64,000 nucleotides of DNA, from contig NZ_CP034463.1 in NCBI RefSeq assembly GCF_003955715.1, positions 3,720,001 to 3,784,000 of the forward strand, written 5' to 3'. This DNA comes from Streptomyces aquilus (GTDB taxonomy: Bacteria > Actinomycetota > Actinomycetes > Streptomycetales > Streptomycetaceae). The position numbers were made by a program, and so were the translations under genes. Positions 31,688 through 42,573 of the stretch are shown here, in pieces (positions within the stretch are counted from its first letter, which is position 1; each line of letters opens with the position of its first letter). A model generated the notes under the pieces. The model did not search any database, was not told the origin of the DNA, and saw only the letters and a list, made by a program, of their open reading frames with translations.

Positions 31688-32635
31688 CTACTGCTCTTGC
31701 TCGAACTGGCCGTCGGCATTGGCGTTCGCCGAGGGGGTGACCGTGACGGTGACGGTCGGGGTGGGGGTCGGCTTCGGCTTCTTCGGCAGCACCGTGTCCC
31801 GCGGGTCCTTCTTCGGGGCCTCGACGACGACACCGACGACGTCGAGCTTGGTGAAGCTGACGTACGGCGTCACGTAGAGCGTGCGGGTCAGGCCGCCGCC
31901 GGAGGGGTCGACGCGGGAGACGACACCGACCGGGACGCCGGGCACGAACGGCTTGTCGGCCTGGGAGCCGAAGGTGACCAGGCGGTCGCCCTTCTTCACC
32001 TCGGCCTTGCCGTTGAGGAGTTCGACGCGCAGCGGGCGGTCGCCCTGCCCGGAGGCGAAGCCGAGCTCGTCGCCGGCCTCCATGCGGGTGCCGACGGTGA
32101 AGTCGGGGTCGTTGGCGAGGAGCACGGTGGCGGTGTTCGGGCCGACCGTCGTCACGCGGCCGACCAGTCCGTCGCCGTTGAGGACCGTCATGTCGCGCTT
32201 GATGCCGTCGTTGGAGCCGACGTCGATGGTGATGGTCCAGGAGAAGCCCTGGGCCGCTCCTATGGCGATCACCTCGGCGCCCTTGATGCCGTACTGGCCC
32301 TCGGCGGCGATGCCCATCAACTTGTTGAGCTGCTTGAGGCGGCTGGCGTTGCGGTCGTCGCTGCCGAGCTTCGCCTTGAGGGCCGCGTTCTCCTTCTCCA
32401 GCGCGGCGAGCCGGTCGTGGCGCTCACCGGAGTCGCGGATCGAGGAGATCGCGTTGCCGACCGGGTTCACCGCGGCGGAGACGCCGTCCTCGATCGGGCC
32501 GAAGACCGTGGCCGCGGCCTGGCGGGCACCGTCGACCGGTGAGTCCTCCCCGCCGCGGATGTCCACCGTGATCAGTGCGAACGCGATGGCGATCAGCAGC
32601 ACCAGGAGCAGCCGGCTCTCTCGTGTGTCCCTCAC
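31688..32635 (-). CDS. mreC: rod shape-determining protein MreC
   Basis: 315 residues from GTG 32635 (RDTRESRLLLVLL); a TTG at 32659 would add 8. One N-terminal membrane helix (~8-26), a coiled coil (ERHDRLAALEKENAALKAKL, ~70-100) and the beta-rich MreC domain (~120-280, with DGLVGRVTTVGPNTATVLLANDPDFTVG). It ends in a Pro/Thr tail (PKPTPTPTVTVTVTP) facing the wall. Scaffolds the elongasome. Follows mreB after a hairpin gap. Confidence 0.94.
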   Translation of the reverse strand: MRDTRESRLLLVLLIAIAFALITVDIRGGEDSPVDGARQAAATVFGPIEDGVSAAVNPVGNAISSIRDSGERHDRLAALEKENAALKAKLGSDDRNASRLKQLNKLMGIAAEGQYGIKGAEVIAIGAAQGFSWTITIDVGSNDGIKRDMTVLNGDGLVGRVTTVGPNTATVLLANDPDFTVGTRMEAGDELGFASGQGDRPLRVELLNGKAEVKKGDRLVTFGSQADKPFVPGVPVGVVSRVDPSGGGLTRTLYVTPYVSFTKLDVVGVVVEAPKKDPRDTVLPKKPKPTPTPTVTVTVTPSANANADGQFEQEQ

Positions 32636-32740
32636 GTGCGGCGGCCGTGCCTTCCTCAATAGGAATGTGCAGTGTTCAGGAATGTGCGGGTGTGTACGCG
32701 CGGATGTGTATGCGCGAGCTTATGCCTCTATATCAACGAT

Positions 32741-32774
32741 CCGCCGTACGAGAGGAGATCATCTCGTACGGCGG
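32741..32774 (-). terminator. perfect hairpin between mreB and mreC
   Basis: CCGCCGTACGAGA (32741-32753) pairs perfectly with TCTCGTACGGCGG (32762-32774), loop GGAGATCA. It follows the mreB stop but has no T-run. Probably attenuates read-through into mreC, allowing higher mreB expression. Confidence 0.7.
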
Positions 32775-32789
32775 AATCGAAGAGTTACC

Positions 32790-33821
32790 TCATCTGCGCG
32801 GCTGGGCGTCCAGCACCTGCTGGAGCGCCTCGAACTCCTCCACGCACTTGCCGGAGCCGAGCGCCACGCTGTCGAGGGGGTCCTCGGCGATGTGGATCGG
32901 CATGCCGGTCTCGCGGCGCAGCCGCTCGTCGAGACCGCGCAGCAGGGCGCCGCCGCCGGTCAGAACGATTCCGCGGTCCATGATGTCGCCGGACAGCTCG
33001 GGCGGGCACTTGTCGAGGGTCGTCTTCACCGCGTCCACGATCGCGTTGACGGGTTCCTCGATCGCCTTGCGGACTTCGGCGGCCGAGATGACGACGGTCT
33101 TGGGCAGCCCGGAGACGAGGTCCCGGCCGCGGATTTCGGTGTGCTCGTCAGCGTCGAGGTCGTACGCCGAACCGATCGTGATCTTGATCTGCTCGGCCGT
33201 CCGCTCACCGAGGAGGAGGGAGTACTCCTTCTTGATGTGCTGGATGATCGCGTTGTCCAGTTCGTCGCCCGCGACGCGGATCGACTGGGCGGTGACGATC
33301 CCGCCGAGCGAGATGACCGCGACCTCCGTCGTGCCGCCGCCGATGTCGACCACCATGTTGCCCGTGGCCTCGTGGACCGGCAGGCCGGAGCCGATGGCCG
33401 CGGCCATGGGCTCCTCGATGATGTGCACCTGGCGGGCGCCGGCCTGGGACGACGCCTCGATGACGGCACGGCGCTCGACGCCGGTGATGCCCGAGGGCAC
33501 ACAGACGACGACCCGCGGACGAGCCAGATACCGCCGCTTGTGGATCTTCAGGATGAAGTAGCGGAGCATCCGCTCGGTGATCTCGAAGTCGGCGATCACG
33601 CCGTCCTTCAGCGGACGGACGGCAACGATGTTGCCGGGCGTGCGCCCGATCATCTTCTTCGCTTCGGCGCCGACCGCCAGGATGCCACCGGTGTTGGTGT
33701 TGATCGCGACGACGGACGGCTCGTTGAGTACGATCCCGCGACCCCTGACGTACACCAGCGTGTTGGCGGTCCCGAGGTCGACAGCCATGTCACGGCCGAT
33801 GAACGACATTGAGTTCCCCAT
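32790..33821 (-). CDS. mreB: actin-like MreB
   Basis: 343 residues from ATG 33821 (MGNSMSFIG); the second ATG at 33809 has the better spaced GGGGA site and gives 339. Actin/Hsp70 nucleotide motifs: [11 protein letters not shown] (phosphate 1), [18 protein letters not shown] (phosphate 2), [14 protein letters not shown] (adenosine). Forms filaments guiding wall synthesis; in Streptomyces mainly active at sporulation. First gene of the mreBCD-mrdA-rodA cluster. Confidence 0.97.
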   Translation of the reverse strand: MGNSMSFIGRDMAVDLGTANTLVYVRGRGIVLNEPSVVAINTNTGGILAVGAEAKKMIGRTPGNIVAVRPLKDGVIADFEITERMLRYFILKIHKRRYLARPRVVVCVPSGITGVERRAVIEASSQAGARQVHIIEEPMAAAIGSGLPVHEATGNMVVDIGGGTTEVAVISLGGIVTAQSIRVAGDELDNAIIQHIKKEYSLLLGERTAEQIKITIGSAYDLDADEHTEIRGRDLVSGLPKTVVISAAEVRKAIEEPVNAIVDAVKTTLDKCPPELSGDIMDRGIVLTGGGALLRGLDERLRRETGMPIHIAEDPLDSVALGSGKCVEEFEALQQVLDAQPRR

Positions 33822-34028
33822 CAGGATTCGTCTGGCCTTCCTGGGAGCTTTTGAGGGCTTTTCAGGTCGGCGAAGTGGGTGCTGTGACGTGAAGGCTTCC
33901 ATCGTAGTGGCGCCCGCACGAACACTGCGTAAGGGTCTCCGCCATTGTCAGCAGATGCCGACGGTGTTCGCTTCTGGAGAGGGGCGTTCGGGGGTGCTCG
34001 TTCCCTCGATCGGCACGCATATGCCAAG

Positions 34029-34056
34029 AAAGTCCGGAGGCGGCCCCCCGGACTTT
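34029..34056 (-). terminator. terminator of ndk
   Basis: AAAGTCCGG (34029-34037) pairs with CCGGACTTT (34048-34056) 18 bp past the ndk stop; TTTCTT follows on the minus strand. Confidence 0.75.
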
Positions 34057-34073
34057 CACCAACGGCACACGCG

Positions 34074-34487
34074 TCAGGCGCGACCCGGGAAGAAGATCTT
34101 CACCTCGCGCTCGGCGGACTCCTCGGAGTCGGAGGCGTGGATGAGGTTCTCACGGACGATCACACCGAAGTCGCCGCGGATCGAACCGGGGGCGGCGGCG
34201 ATCGGGTCGGTCGGACCGGCCAGCGCGCGCACGCCCTCGATGACCCGCTCACCCTCGACGATCAGCGCCACGACCGGGCCGGAGGCCATGAACTCCACCA
34301 GCGGCTCGTAGAAGGGCTTGCCCTTGTGCTCGCCGTAGTGCTGCTCCAGCGTCTCCTGGTCCAGCGTGCGCAGCTCCAGCGCCGTGATCTGCCAGCCGGC
34401 CTTGCGCTCGATACGGCTGATGATCTCGCCGGTCAGGCCACGACGGACGGCGTCGGGCTTGAGGAGGACGAGGGTGCGCTGCGTCAC
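34074..34487 (-). CDS. ndk: nucleoside diphosphate kinase
   Basis: 137 residues, GTG start with AAGGAG seven bases upstream. TLVLLKPDAVRRGL at the N-terminus, RALAGPTDP near 90, and the active-site NLIHASDSEESAEREV with the phosphohistidine near 117. Transfers the gamma phosphate between nucleoside triphosphates. Full length with all catalytic residues. Confidence 0.98.
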   Translation of the reverse strand: MTQRTLVLLKPDAVRRGLTGEIISRIERKAGWQITALELRTLDQETLEQHYGEHKGKPFYEPLVEFMASGPVVALIVEGERVIEGVRALAGPTDPIAAAPGSIRGDFGVIVRENLIHASDSEESAEREVKIFFPGRA

Positions 34488-34561
34488 GAGGGGGCTCCTT
34501 AGTCGAGCGTGTCAAGCGTGGTGCGGGAAGACCGAGGTTACAGGGCGTGTCCGGCCGGCTG

Positions 34562-34924
34562 TCACGCAGCGTCAGGTGTAGGGGTCTCCGCCTGCGCCTG
34601 CGCCGCGAATCTGGCCTTCGCCTCGTCGATCTTCCGGCCGTAGTGCACCGAGGCCCACCACAGGGCGGCGAAGACCGCGCCCAGGAAGAACATCGTCGGC
34701 ACGACGAACCCGGAGGCGATGAGGGCGACCTGCAGCACCCAGCCCAGCGCGATGCCGCCCGGCCGGGTCACCACGCCGCACAGCGCCAGACACAGGAACA
34801 TGGCGATCCCGCTGACGGTCCACACCGTGGACATGGACAGGTCGTCGTCCTTCATCGCGACCAGGGCGGCGAAGCCGATGACGAAGAACTCGCCGATCAG
34901 GGTCGAAGAACAGAGCGTACGCAC
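34562..34924 (-). CDS. DUF4233 small membrane protein
   Basis: 120 residues from GTG 34924, 6 bp after folC. Four hydrophobic helices and a short basic/acidic cytosolic tail (EAKARFAAQAQAETPTPDAA). The RxLCSSTLIGEFFVI start and the CGVVTRPGGIALGWVLQ middle are typical of the actinobacterial DUF4233 family, regularly found just after folC. Function unknown; co-transcription with folC is likely. Confidence 0.88.
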   Translation of the reverse strand: MRTLCSSTLIGEFFVIGFAALVAMKDDDLSMSTVWTVSGIAMFLCLALCGVVTRPGGIALGWVLQVALIASGFVVPTMFFLGAVFAALWWASVHYGRKIDEAKARFAAQAQAETPTPDAA

Positions 34925-34930
34925 GGGTGG

Positions 34931-36418
34931 TCAGCCCCTCCCCAGAAGCAGTCGGGCCTCGCCGACAGTGATGACGGAACCGGTGACGAGCACACCGCCG
35001 CCCGCGAACTCGCCCTCCTCCTCGGCCAGCGTGATCGCGGCCTCCAGGGCGTCGGGCAGCCGCGGCTCGACCTGGACGCGCTCCTCGCCGAACACCTCGA
35101 CGGCGATCGCGGCCAGCTCGTCGGCGTCCATGGCGCGGTGGCTGGAGTTCTGCGTGATCACGACCTCCGCGAAGATCGGCTCGAAGGCCTCCAGGAGCCC
35201 CCGTACGTTCTTGTCGCCGCTCGCCCCGACCACACCGATCAGCCGGCTGAAGTCGAAGGCCTCACCGACCGCCTCGGCGGTGGCGCGGGCACCCGCCGGG
35301 TTGTGGGCGGCGTCCAGCACGACGGTGGGAGACCGCCGTACGACCTCCAGCCTGCCCGGCGAGGACACGGCAGCGAAGGCCTTGCGGACGGTGTCGATGT
35401 CGAGCGGCTCGGGCCGCTGCGAGCCGACGCCGAAGAACGCCTCGACGGCGGCGAGCGCGACGGCGGCGTTGTGCGCCTGGTAGGGGCCGTGCAGCGGGAG
35501 GTAGACCTCCTCGTACTCCCCGCCGAGCCCGCGCAGCGTCAGCAGCTGCCCGCCGACGGCGACCTGCCGCGCGACGACCCCGAACTCGAGCCCTTCCCGA
35601 GCGACCGTGGCGTCGACCTCGACCGCCTTCTTGAGCAGCACCTGAGCGGCGTCGACCGGCTGCTGGGCCAGGATGACCGTCGCGTCCTGCTTGACGATGC
35701 CGGCCTTCTCCTTGGCGATCTCGCCGGGCGTCTCGCCGAGCCGGTCGGTGTGGTCGAGATCGATGGGCGTGACGACGGCGACGTCACCGTCGATGACGTT
35801 GGTGGCGTCCCAGGTGCCGCCCATGCCGACCTCGACGACGGCCACGTCCACGGGCGCGTCCGCGAAGGCGGCGTACGCCATGCCGGTCAGCACCTCGAAG
35901 AACGACAGCCGGTACTCCTGCCGCGCGTCCACCATCTCGACGTACGGCTTGATGTCCTCGTACGTCTCGATGAAGCGCTCGGCGGAGATCGGCGCCCCGT
36001 CGAGGCTGATGCGCTCGGTGACGGACTGCACGTGAGGGCTGGTGTACCGCCCCGTACGCAGCTCGAAGGCGCCGAGCAGGGCCTCGATCATGCGGGCCGT
36101 GGAGGTCTTGCCGTTCGTCCCCGTGATGTGGATCGACGGGTACGACCGCTGCGGCTCGCCCAGGACGTCCATCAGCGCGGCGATGCGGCTGACGGAGGGC
36201 TCCAGCTTGGTCTCGCCCCAGCGCGTGGCGAGCTCCGCCTCGACGTCCCTGAGGGCCTTGTCGAGCTCGGGGTCCTCGGGGCGGGTCGGCACCTGTGCCT
36301 CGGGCGGGGTGCCCTGGGTGCGCAGGGTGCGGCTGCCGGCCTCGATGACCGCGAGGTCGGGGTCGCGGTCGGTCTCTGCCGAGATGATCTCGTCGAAGGG
36401 GTCGTCGCTGTCGCTCAC
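34931..36418 (-). CDS. folC: bifunctional folylpolyglutamate / dihydrofolate synthase
   Basis: 495 residues, GTG start at 36418. After an acidic N-terminal extension of ~50 residues the Mur-ligase-like core begins: HITGTNGKTSTARMIE (P-loop, ~99-114), SPHVQSVTERI, VVEVGMGGTWDATN, and DAAHNPAGARA in the C-terminal domain. Adds glutamate to folates. Downstream of valS, 171 bp gap with a terminator for valS. Confidence 0.95.
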   Translation of the reverse strand: MSDSDDPFDEIISAETDRDPDLAVIEAGSRTLRTQGTPPEAQVPTRPEDPELDKALRDVEAELATRWGETKLEPSVSRIAALMDVLGEPQRSYPSIHITGTNGKTSTARMIEALLGAFELRTGRYTSPHVQSVTERISLDGAPISAERFIETYEDIKPYVEMVDARQEYRLSFFEVLTGMAYAAFADAPVDVAVVEVGMGGTWDATNVIDGDVAVVTPIDLDHTDRLGETPGEIAKEKAGIVKQDATVILAQQPVDAAQVLLKKAVEVDATVAREGLEFGVVARQVAVGGQLLTLRGLGGEYEEVYLPLHGPYQAHNAAVALAAVEAFFGVGSQRPEPLDIDTVRKAFAAVSSPGRLEVVRRSPTVVLDAAHNPAGARATAEAVGEAFDFSRLIGVVGASGDKNVRGLLEAFEPIFAEVVITQNSSHRAMDADELAAIAVEVFGEERVQVEPRLPDALEAAITLAEEEGEFAGGGVLVTGSVITVGEARLLLGRG

Positions 36419-36540
36419 GGGGTCAGTCTACGGACGGGGGGTGACAGCTCGCCTATGGAGTGGGGTGGCTTGTCTTGTTCGGCGGGTGCGGGTGGTTCGT
36501 GGCCGGTCGCGCAGTTCCCCGCGCCCCTTGGGTACGCGAA

Positions 36541-36570
36541 GGCTCCCGGAACCAAATGGTTCCGGGAGCC
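36541..36570 (-). terminator. terminator of valS, next to a common Streptomyces repeat
   Basis: GGCTCCCGGAACC (36541-36553) and GGTTCCGGGAGCC (36558-36570) form a perfect 13-bp stem with an AAAT loop. Just beyond it, at 36509-36528, lies GCGCAGTTCCCCGCGCCCCT, a short element I recall as highly abundant between Streptomyces genes. Confidence 0.85.
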
Positions 36571-36589
36571 CTCGGCGTCGTAGAAACCC

Positions 36590-39214
36590 TTACGCGGGCG
36601 GCAGCTTGTCCAGCTGGGACTGGATCCTTGCGATGTCCTCGTCCGCCTTCGCCAGGCGGCCGCGGATCTTGTCCACCACGTTGTCCGGGGCCTTGGCCAG
36701 GAACGCTTCGTTGCCGAGCTTGGCCGTGGCCTGGGCCTTCTCCTTCTCCGCCGCGGCGAGGTCCTTGGCGAGGCGCTTGCGCTCCGCAGCGACGTCGATC
36801 GTGCCGGAGAGGTCGAGGGCGACCGTGGCGCCCGCGACCGGGAGGGTCGCCGTCGCGGAGAAGCTCTCGCCCTCCGGCTGGAGGCGCAGGAGCTGGCGGA
36901 TGGCGGCCTCGTGGGGCGCCAGCGCCGTGCCGTCGAGCGTGAGGCGGGCCGGGACGCGCTGGCCGGGCTGGAGGCCCTGGTCGGCGCGGAAGCGGCGGAC
37001 CTCGGTGATGACGGACTGGAGACTCTCGATCTCGGTCTCGGCCGCCGCGTCACGGAAGCCGCTGTCGGTCGGCCACTCGGCGATGACAACCGACTCCCCA
37101 CCGGTGAGGGTGGTCCACAGGGTCTCCGTGACGAACGGGACCACCGGGTGCAGCAGCTTCAGCGTGACGTCGAGGACCTCGCCCAGGACCCGCTTGCTGA
37201 CCTCGGCCGGCTCGCCGCCCGCCTGGAACGTCGTCTTGGACAGCTCGACGTACCAGTCGAAGACCTCGTCCCACGCGAAGTGGAAGAGGGCGTCGGAGAG
37301 CTTCGCGAACTGGAAGTCCTCGTAGAGGGCGTCGACTTCGGCGACGACCGAGTTGAGGCGGGAGAGGATCCAGCGGTCCGTCGCCGACATCGCGGAGGCG
37401 TCCGGGAGGGGGCCCTCCACCGTCGCGCCGTTCATCAGCGCGAAGCGCGTGGCGTTCCAGATCTTGTTGGCGAAGTTCCGGGAGCCCTGGACCCAGTCCT
37501 CGCCGATCGGGACGTCGACGCCCGGGTTGGCACCGCGCGCGAGGGTGAACCGGAGCGCGTCGGAGCCGTACTTGTCCATCCAGTCCAGCGGGTTGACCGC
37601 GTTCCCGAAGGACTTCGACATCTTCTTGCCGAACTGGTCGCGGACCATGCCGTGCAGGGCGATGGTGTGGAACGGCGGCGTGCCGTCCATCGCGTACAGG
37701 CCGAACATCATCATCCGGGCGACCCAGAAGAAGAGGATGTCGTAGCCGGTGACCAGGACGGAGTTCGGGTAGAACTTCGCGAGCGACTCGGTCTGCTCGG
37801 GCCAGCCGAGCGTGGAGAACGGCCACAGGCCCGAGGAGAACCAGGTGTCGAGGACGTCGGTGTCCTGACGCCAGCCCTCGCCGCTCGGCGGCTCCTCGTC
37901 GGGCCCGACGCAGACGACCTCACCCTCCGGCCCGTACCAGACGGGAATCCGGTGGCCCCACCACAACTGCCGTGAGATGCACCAGTCGTGGAGGTTGTCG
38001 ACCCAGTCGAAGTACCGCTTCTCCATCTCCTGCGGATGGATCTTGACGCGCCCGTCGCGGACGGCGTCGCCGGCGGCCTTCGCGAGCGGGCCGACCTTGA
38101 CCCACCACTGCATGGACAGGCGCGGCTCGATGGTGGTCTTGCAGCGCGAGCAGTGGCCGACGGAGTGGACGTAGGGCCGCTTCTCGGCGACGATCCGGCC
38201 CTCGGCGCGCAGCGCGGCGACGATGGCGGAGCGGGCCTCCAGGCGGTCCAGGCCCTGGAAGGGACCGTGGGCCGTGATGACGGCGTGCTCGTCCATGATC
38301 GTGATGGCCGGCAGGTCGTGCCGCTGGCCGATCTCGAAGTCGTTCGGGTCGTGGGCCGGGGTCACCTTGACGGCGCCGGTGCCGAACTCGGGGTCGACGT
38401 GGGTGTCGGCGACGACCGGGATGGAGCGGTCGGTCAGCGGGAGCTTGATGAGCTTGCCGACCAGGTGCTTGTAGCGCTCGTCGTCGGGGTGAACGGCGAC
38501 GGCGGTGTCACCGAGCATGGTCTCGGCACGGGTCGTGGCGACGACGATGGTGTCGTCCCCCTCCCCGTACTTCATGCTGACCAGCTCGCCGTCGTCGTCC
38601 TGGTACTCGACCTCGATGTCCGAGATGGCCGTGAGGCACCGCGGGCACCAGTTGATGATGCGCTCGGCGCGGTAGATCAGCTCGTCGTCGTAGAGCCGCT
38701 TGAAGATGGTCTGGACGGCCTGCGACAGCCCTTCGTCCATGGTGAAGCGCTCACGCGACCACGCGACACCGTCACCGAGGCGCCGCATCTGCCCGGAGAT
38801 CTGCCCGCCGGACTCGCCCTTCCACTGCCAGACCCGCTCGACGAAGGCCTCACGGCCGAGGTCGTGACGGGACTTGCCTTCCTTCCCGAGCTCCCTCTCG
38901 ACGACGTTCTGGGTGGCGATACCGGCGTGGTCCATGCCGGGCTGCCACAGCGTCTCGAAGCCCTGCATGCGCTTACGGCGGGTCAGGGCGTCGATGAGGG
39001 TGTGCTCGAAGGCGTGCCCGAGGTGCAGGCTGCCCGTGACGTTCGGCGGCGGGATGACGATGGTGTACGGCGGCTTGTCGCTCTTCTCGTCCGCCTCGAA
39101 GTAACCACGCTCTACCCAGCGCTCGTACAGCGGCCCCTCTACATCGGCCGGCGCGTACTGGGTCGGCAGTTCGGTGTCGGGCGCTGGTGGCTGCTGCTGA
39201 GCGTTCTCGGTCAC
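36590..39214 (-). CDS. valS: valyl-tRNA synthetase
   Basis: 874 residues, class I. HIGH motif as HLGH in [16 protein letters not shown] (~57-70), the editing CP1 insertion ([17 protein letters not shown]), KMSKS in [13 protein letters not shown] near 533, and a C-terminal coiled-coil arm ([18 protein letters not shown]) that binds tRNA. Charges tRNA-Val and hydrolyses mischarged Thr. No T-box-like leader seen in the 135-bp upstream gap, which is divergent from the PYG-rich protein. Confidence 0.98.
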   Translation of the reverse strand: MTENAQQQPPAPDTELPTQYAPADVEGPLYERWVERGYFEADEKSDKPPYTIVIPPPNVTGSLHLGHAFEHTLIDALTRRKRMQGFETLWQPGMDHAGIATQNVVERELGKEGKSRHDLGREAFVERVWQWKGESGGQISGQMRRLGDGVAWSRERFTMDEGLSQAVQTIFKRLYDDELIYRAERIINWCPRCLTAISDIEVEYQDDDGELVSMKYGEGDDTIVVATTRAETMLGDTAVAVHPDDERYKHLVGKLIKLPLTDRSIPVVADTHVDPEFGTGAVKVTPAHDPNDFEIGQRHDLPAITIMDEHAVITAHGPFQGLDRLEARSAIVAALRAEGRIVAEKRPYVHSVGHCSRCKTTIEPRLSMQWWVKVGPLAKAAGDAVRDGRVKIHPQEMEKRYFDWVDNLHDWCISRQLWWGHRIPVWYGPEGEVVCVGPDEEPPSGEGWRQDTDVLDTWFSSGLWPFSTLGWPEQTESLAKFYPNSVLVTGYDILFFWVARMMMFGLYAMDGTPPFHTIALHGMVRDQFGKKMSKSFGNAVNPLDWMDKYGSDALRFTLARGANPGVDVPIGEDWVQGSRNFANKIWNATRFALMNGATVEGPLPDASAMSATDRWILSRLNSVVAEVDALYEDFQFAKLSDALFHFAWDEVFDWYVELSKTTFQAGGEPAEVSKRVLGEVLDVTLKLLHPVVPFVTETLWTTLTGGESVVIAEWPTDSGFRDAAAETEIESLQSVITEVRRFRADQGLQPGQRVPARLTLDGTALAPHEAAIRQLLRLQPEGESFSATATLPVAGATVALDLSGTIDVAAERKRLAKDLAAAEKEKAQATAKLGNEAFLAKAPDNVVDKIRGRLAKADEDIARIQSQLDKLPPA

Positions 39215-39351
39215 GGGGTCAGTTTAGGGGTGTCCCGGGCGTGTCCCGAAACGCGTTTGTTCTGTAACGGTGGGCCCCCCGATGCGGTACCTGCGCCCTG
39301 CCTGCGCAAGGATGTCGGGAACACATAAGTATCTGGAGGGGAACCCAGGAA

Positions 39352-40272
39352 ATGAGCTACAACCAGCCGGGCCCGTACGGCGGGCAGCCCCAGCAGCCCG
39401 GACCGTACGGCCAGCCGGGTCCGTACGGCCAGCAGCCGCCGCAGGCCCCCCAGCCCGGCTATGGCTACCCTCAGCAGCCGACCGCGCCCCAGCCGGGCTA
39501 CGGCTACCCGCAGCAGCCCCCGCAGGGCGTCCCGCCCCAGGGCCAGCCCCCGTACGGCCAGCAGCCCCCCTACGGCCAGCCCCCGTACGGCGTCCCGCAG
39601 CCCCCGGCACCGGGCGGCGGCAAGAAGAAGCTCGGCATCATCATCGGCGCGGTGGCCGTGGTGGCGGCTGTCGCGGTGGGGGCGGCGCTGCTGCTCAAGG
39701 GGAGCAGCAGCGGGTCGGACATCGCGGATGACGGTACGTACAAGCTGACGGCACCGGCGACGGTCCTCAACAGCGAGTACAAGAAGGGCGACGACGCCGA
39801 GGCCGACACCCTCACCGAGAGCGACGTCAAGGACGCCGAGTCGTGGGGCGTCAAGGGTGCGAAGGACGTCAGCGCAAGCTACGACGCGGGCACGGGCATG
39901 ACCGTGAAGACCCTGGGTTTCGCGGGTGTCTACGGCAGCATCGAGGACCCGGAGAAGGTCGTCGACGCGATGTTCGCCCAGCTGAAGACGGAGTCCAAGA
40001 AGGACAAGGACTCCGGCGTCACCCTTGTGGGCTCCCCCACGGAGCAGAAGCCTGCCGGGTTCGAGAACGGCATCATGAAGTGCCAGGAGATGGAGTCCAG
40101 CGAGTCCGGCCAGAAGATCACCATGCCGGTCTGCGTCTGGGGTGACCACAGCACGCTCGCGTACGTGGTGTCGTACGACATGGCCGACCTGGTCGCGGGC
40201 AAGAGCGCCACGATGACGGAGGCGGCCGAACTCGCCGCCAAGCTCCGCCAGGACGTGCGCGTGAAGGCCTGA
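39352..40272 (+). CDS. Pro/Tyr/Gly/Gln-rich tail-anchored membrane protein
   Basis: 306 residues from ATG 39352 with GGAGG upstream. Residues 1-90 are repeats of PYGQQP/PGYGYPQQP, a low-complexity cytosolic tail. One membrane helix (LGIIIGAVAVVAAVAVGAALLL, ~96-117) leads to a ~185-residue external domain with two Cys (MKCQEM, VCVWGD). This layout is frequent in Streptomyces between valS and clpX. The tail may support phase separation or protein contacts (inference). Function unknown. Confidence 0.88.
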   Translation: MSYNQPGPYGGQPQQPGPYGQPGPYGQQPPQAPQPGYGYPQQPTAPQPGYGYPQQPPQGVPPQGQPPYGQQPPYGQPPYGVPQPPAPGGGKKKLGIIIGAVAVVAAVAVGAALLLKGSSSGSDIADDGTYKLTAPATVLNSEYKKGDDAEADTLTESDVKDAESWGVKGAKDVSASYDAGTGMTVKTLGFAGVYGSIEDPEKVVDAMFAQLKTESKKDKDSGVTLVGSPTEQKPAGFENGIMKCQEMESSESGQKITMPVCVWGDHSTLAYVVSYDMADLVAGKSATMTEAAELAAKLRQDVRVKA

Positions 40273-40285
40273 CGTTCGTCAACTG

Positions 40286-40321
40286 CGAAGGGGCCCCGGT
40301 CAGTTGACCGGGGCCCCTTCG
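40286..40321. terminator. bidirectional terminator between the membrane protein and clpX
   Basis: 17-bp arms 40286-40302 and 40305-40321 (CGAAGGGGCCCCGGTCA and complement). Lies between convergent genes; T-rich on the plus side (TTCGTGTCT). Confidence 0.9.
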
Positions 40322-40343
40322 TTCGTGTCTCTGTCCGCGGCCG

Positions 40344-41633
40344 TTACGCCGTCTTCTGCTCCCCCGACCCCCGCCCGCCCCGCGCATCCCGCGGGATCAG
40401 CGTCGGGTTGACGTTGGAGTGGACGACGTCCGCCGTGATGACGACCCGCGCCACGTCCTTGCGGGACGGGATCTCGTACATCACGCCCTGGAGGACTTCC
40501 TCCATGATGGCGCGCAGGCCTCGCGCGCCGGTCTGGCGGAGGATGGCCTGGTCGGCGATGGCTTCCAGGGCCTCGCGCTCGAAGTCCAGCTCCACGCCGT
40601 CGAGTTCGAAGAGGCGCTGGTACTGCTTCACGAGTGCGTTGCGGGGCTCGACCAGGATCTGGAGCAGGGCCTCGCGGTCGAGGTTGTGGACCGAGGTGAT
40701 GACCGGGAGGCGGCCGATGAACTCGGGGATCATCCCGAACTTCACCAGGTCCTCCGGCATGACGTCCTCGAACTGGTCCTTGGCCTCCAGCTCGCGCTTC
40801 GAGCGGATCGTCGCGCCGAAGCCGATGCCCTTGGCGCCGGCCCGCGATTCGATGAGCTTCTCCAGGCCCGCGAAGGCACCGCCCACGATGAACAGGACGT
40901 TCGTCGTGTCGATCTGGATGAACTCCTGGTGGGGGTGCTTGCGGCCGCCCTGCGGGGGGACCGACGCCGTCGTGCCCTCCAGGATCTTCAGCAGCGCCTG
41001 TTGGACTCCCTCACCGCTCACATCCCGCGTGATCGACGGGTTTTCGCTCTTTCGAGCCACCTTGTCGATCTCGTCGATGTAGATGATGCCCGTCTCGGCC
41101 TTCTTGACGTCGTAGTCCGCAGCCTGGATGAGCTTCAGGAGGATGTTCTCGACGTCCTCGCCTACGTAACCCGCCTCGGTGAGCGCCGTGGCGTCCGCGA
41201 TCGCGAACGGGACGTTCAGCATGCGGGCGAGGGTCTGGGCGAGGAGTGTCTTGCCGGAGCCCGTGGGCCCGAGCAGCAGGATGTTGGACTTCGCCAACTC
41301 GATCGCGTCGTCACGGCCGTTGGCGCCGCCGTTCTCGCCGGCCTGGACGCGCTTGTAGTGGTTGTAGACCGCCACGGAGAGGGCCTTCTTCGCCGCCTCC
41401 TGGCCGACCACGTAGCCCTCGAGGAACTCGTAGATCTCGCGGGGCTTGGGGAGTTCCTCCCAGCGCACCTCGCTGGTCTCCGCGAGTTCTTCCTCGATGA
41501 TCTCGTTGCAGAGATCGATGCACTCGTCGCAGATGTAGACACCGGGCCCTGCGATGAGCTTCTTGACCTGCTTCTGGCTCTTGCCGCAGAACGAGCACTT
41601 GAGCAGATCGCCGCCGTCACCGATGCGTGCCAC
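40344..41633 (-). CDS. clpX: ATP-dependent Clp protease ATP-binding subunit ClpX
   Basis: 429 residues, GTG start. N-terminal C4 zinc domain ([10 protein letters not shown]...ICDEC, ~13-38). AAA+ module: Walker A GPTGSGKT (~122), Walker [11 protein letters not shown] (~188), and the ClpP-docking IGF loop (KGIGFGATI, ~265). Unfolds substrates and feeds them to ClpP. Order clpP1-clpP2-clpX on this strand. Confidence 0.98.
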   Translation of the reverse strand: MARIGDGGDLLKCSFCGKSQKQVKKLIAGPGVYICDECIDLCNEIIEEELAETSEVRWEELPKPREIYEFLEGYVVGQEAAKKALSVAVYNHYKRVQAGENGGANGRDDAIELAKSNILLLGPTGSGKTLLAQTLARMLNVPFAIADATALTEAGYVGEDVENILLKLIQAADYDVKKAETGIIYIDEIDKVARKSENPSITRDVSGEGVQQALLKILEGTTASVPPQGGRKHPHQEFIQIDTTNVLFIVGGAFAGLEKLIESRAGAKGIGFGATIRSKRELEAKDQFEDVMPEDLVKFGMIPEFIGRLPVITSVHNLDREALLQILVEPRNALVKQYQRLFELDGVELDFEREALEAIADQAILRQTGARGLRAIMEEVLQGVMYEIPSRKDVARVVITADVVHSNVNPTLIPRDARGGRGSGEQKTA

Positions 41634-41822
41634 GGTGTGCTTCCCCTTCGCCTGGGAGACGACTGGACGCTTTCGAGTCCAGCGGCTCCTGGTGCTGCCT
41701 TAATCCGACGGTACCTTGCCTGGCCCCCCGTTCGGGCCCCCCTTGGCCGGGTTCACTTTGACGTGCAGCGTGTCAAAGCACACGAACCATGCCAAGGGGC
41801 GGCAGACGATACAGCAGCCGCG

Positions 41823-42503
41823 TCAGCGGACTGCGGCGTTGTTCATCTTCCGGGTGGAGATGATCTGGTCGATCAGGCCGTACGAGAGCGCCTCCTCGGC
41901 CGTGAGGATCTTGTCGCGCTCGATGTCCTCACGGATCTTCTCGATCGGCGTGGTGGAGTGCTTGGCCAGCATCTCCTCCAGCTGCGAGCGCATCCGCAGG
42001 ATCTCGTTGGCGGCGATCTCCAGGTCGGAGACCTGACCGCGGCCGGTCTCGCTGTACGGCTGGTGGATCAGGACGCGGGCGTTCGGCAGCGCCATGCGCT
42101 TGCCCGGCGTACCGGCGGCCAGCAGGATCGCGGCGGCGGAGGCCGCCTGGCCCATGCAGACCGTCTGGATGTCGGGCTTCACGAACTGCATCGTGTCGTA
42201 GATCGCCGTGAGGGCGGTGAAGGAGCCGCCCGGGCTGTTGATGTAGACCGAGATGTCCCGGTCGGGGTCCATCGACTCCAGGCACAGCAGCTGCGCCATG
42301 ACGTCGTTGGCGGAGGCGTCGTCGATCTGGACGCCGAGGAAGATCACGCGCTCCTCGAAGAGCTTCGCGTACGGGTCGTACTCGCGAATGCCCTGCGAGG
42401 TGCGCTCGACGAAGCGCGGGATGACGTACCGGGACTCCGCCGAGGGGCCCGTGTACTCGGCGCGCGTGCGGTCGTACAGGCCGCTGCCGGGGTGGTCGTT
42501 CAC
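41823..42503 (-). CDS. clpP2: Clp protease proteolytic subunit ClpP2
   Basis: 226 residues. Serine nucleophile in [14 protein letters not shown] (~120), His in [10 protein letters not shown] (~145), and the handle-helix region after. N-terminal extension with [15 protein letters not shown]. Forms a mixed heptameric ring with ClpP1 in actinobacteria. 70 bp downstream of clpP1, so co-transcribed. Confidence 0.97.
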   Translation of the reverse strand: MNDHPGSGLYDRTRAEYTGPSAESRYVIPRFVERTSQGIREYDPYAKLFEERVIFLGVQIDDASANDVMAQLLCLESMDPDRDISVYINSPGGSFTALTAIYDTMQFVKPDIQTVCMGQAASAAAILLAAGTPGKRMALPNARVLIHQPYSETGRGQVSDLEIAANEILRMRSQLEEMLAKHSTTPIEKIREDIERDKILTAEEALSYGLIDQIISTRKMNNAAVR

Positions 42504-42573
42504 TGTCTGTCTCCTAGGAGCTGAGGCGGTCGGCTGGGGGCTCTGCGGGCCGCTGCGGGCCCTGCTGCGGGGC

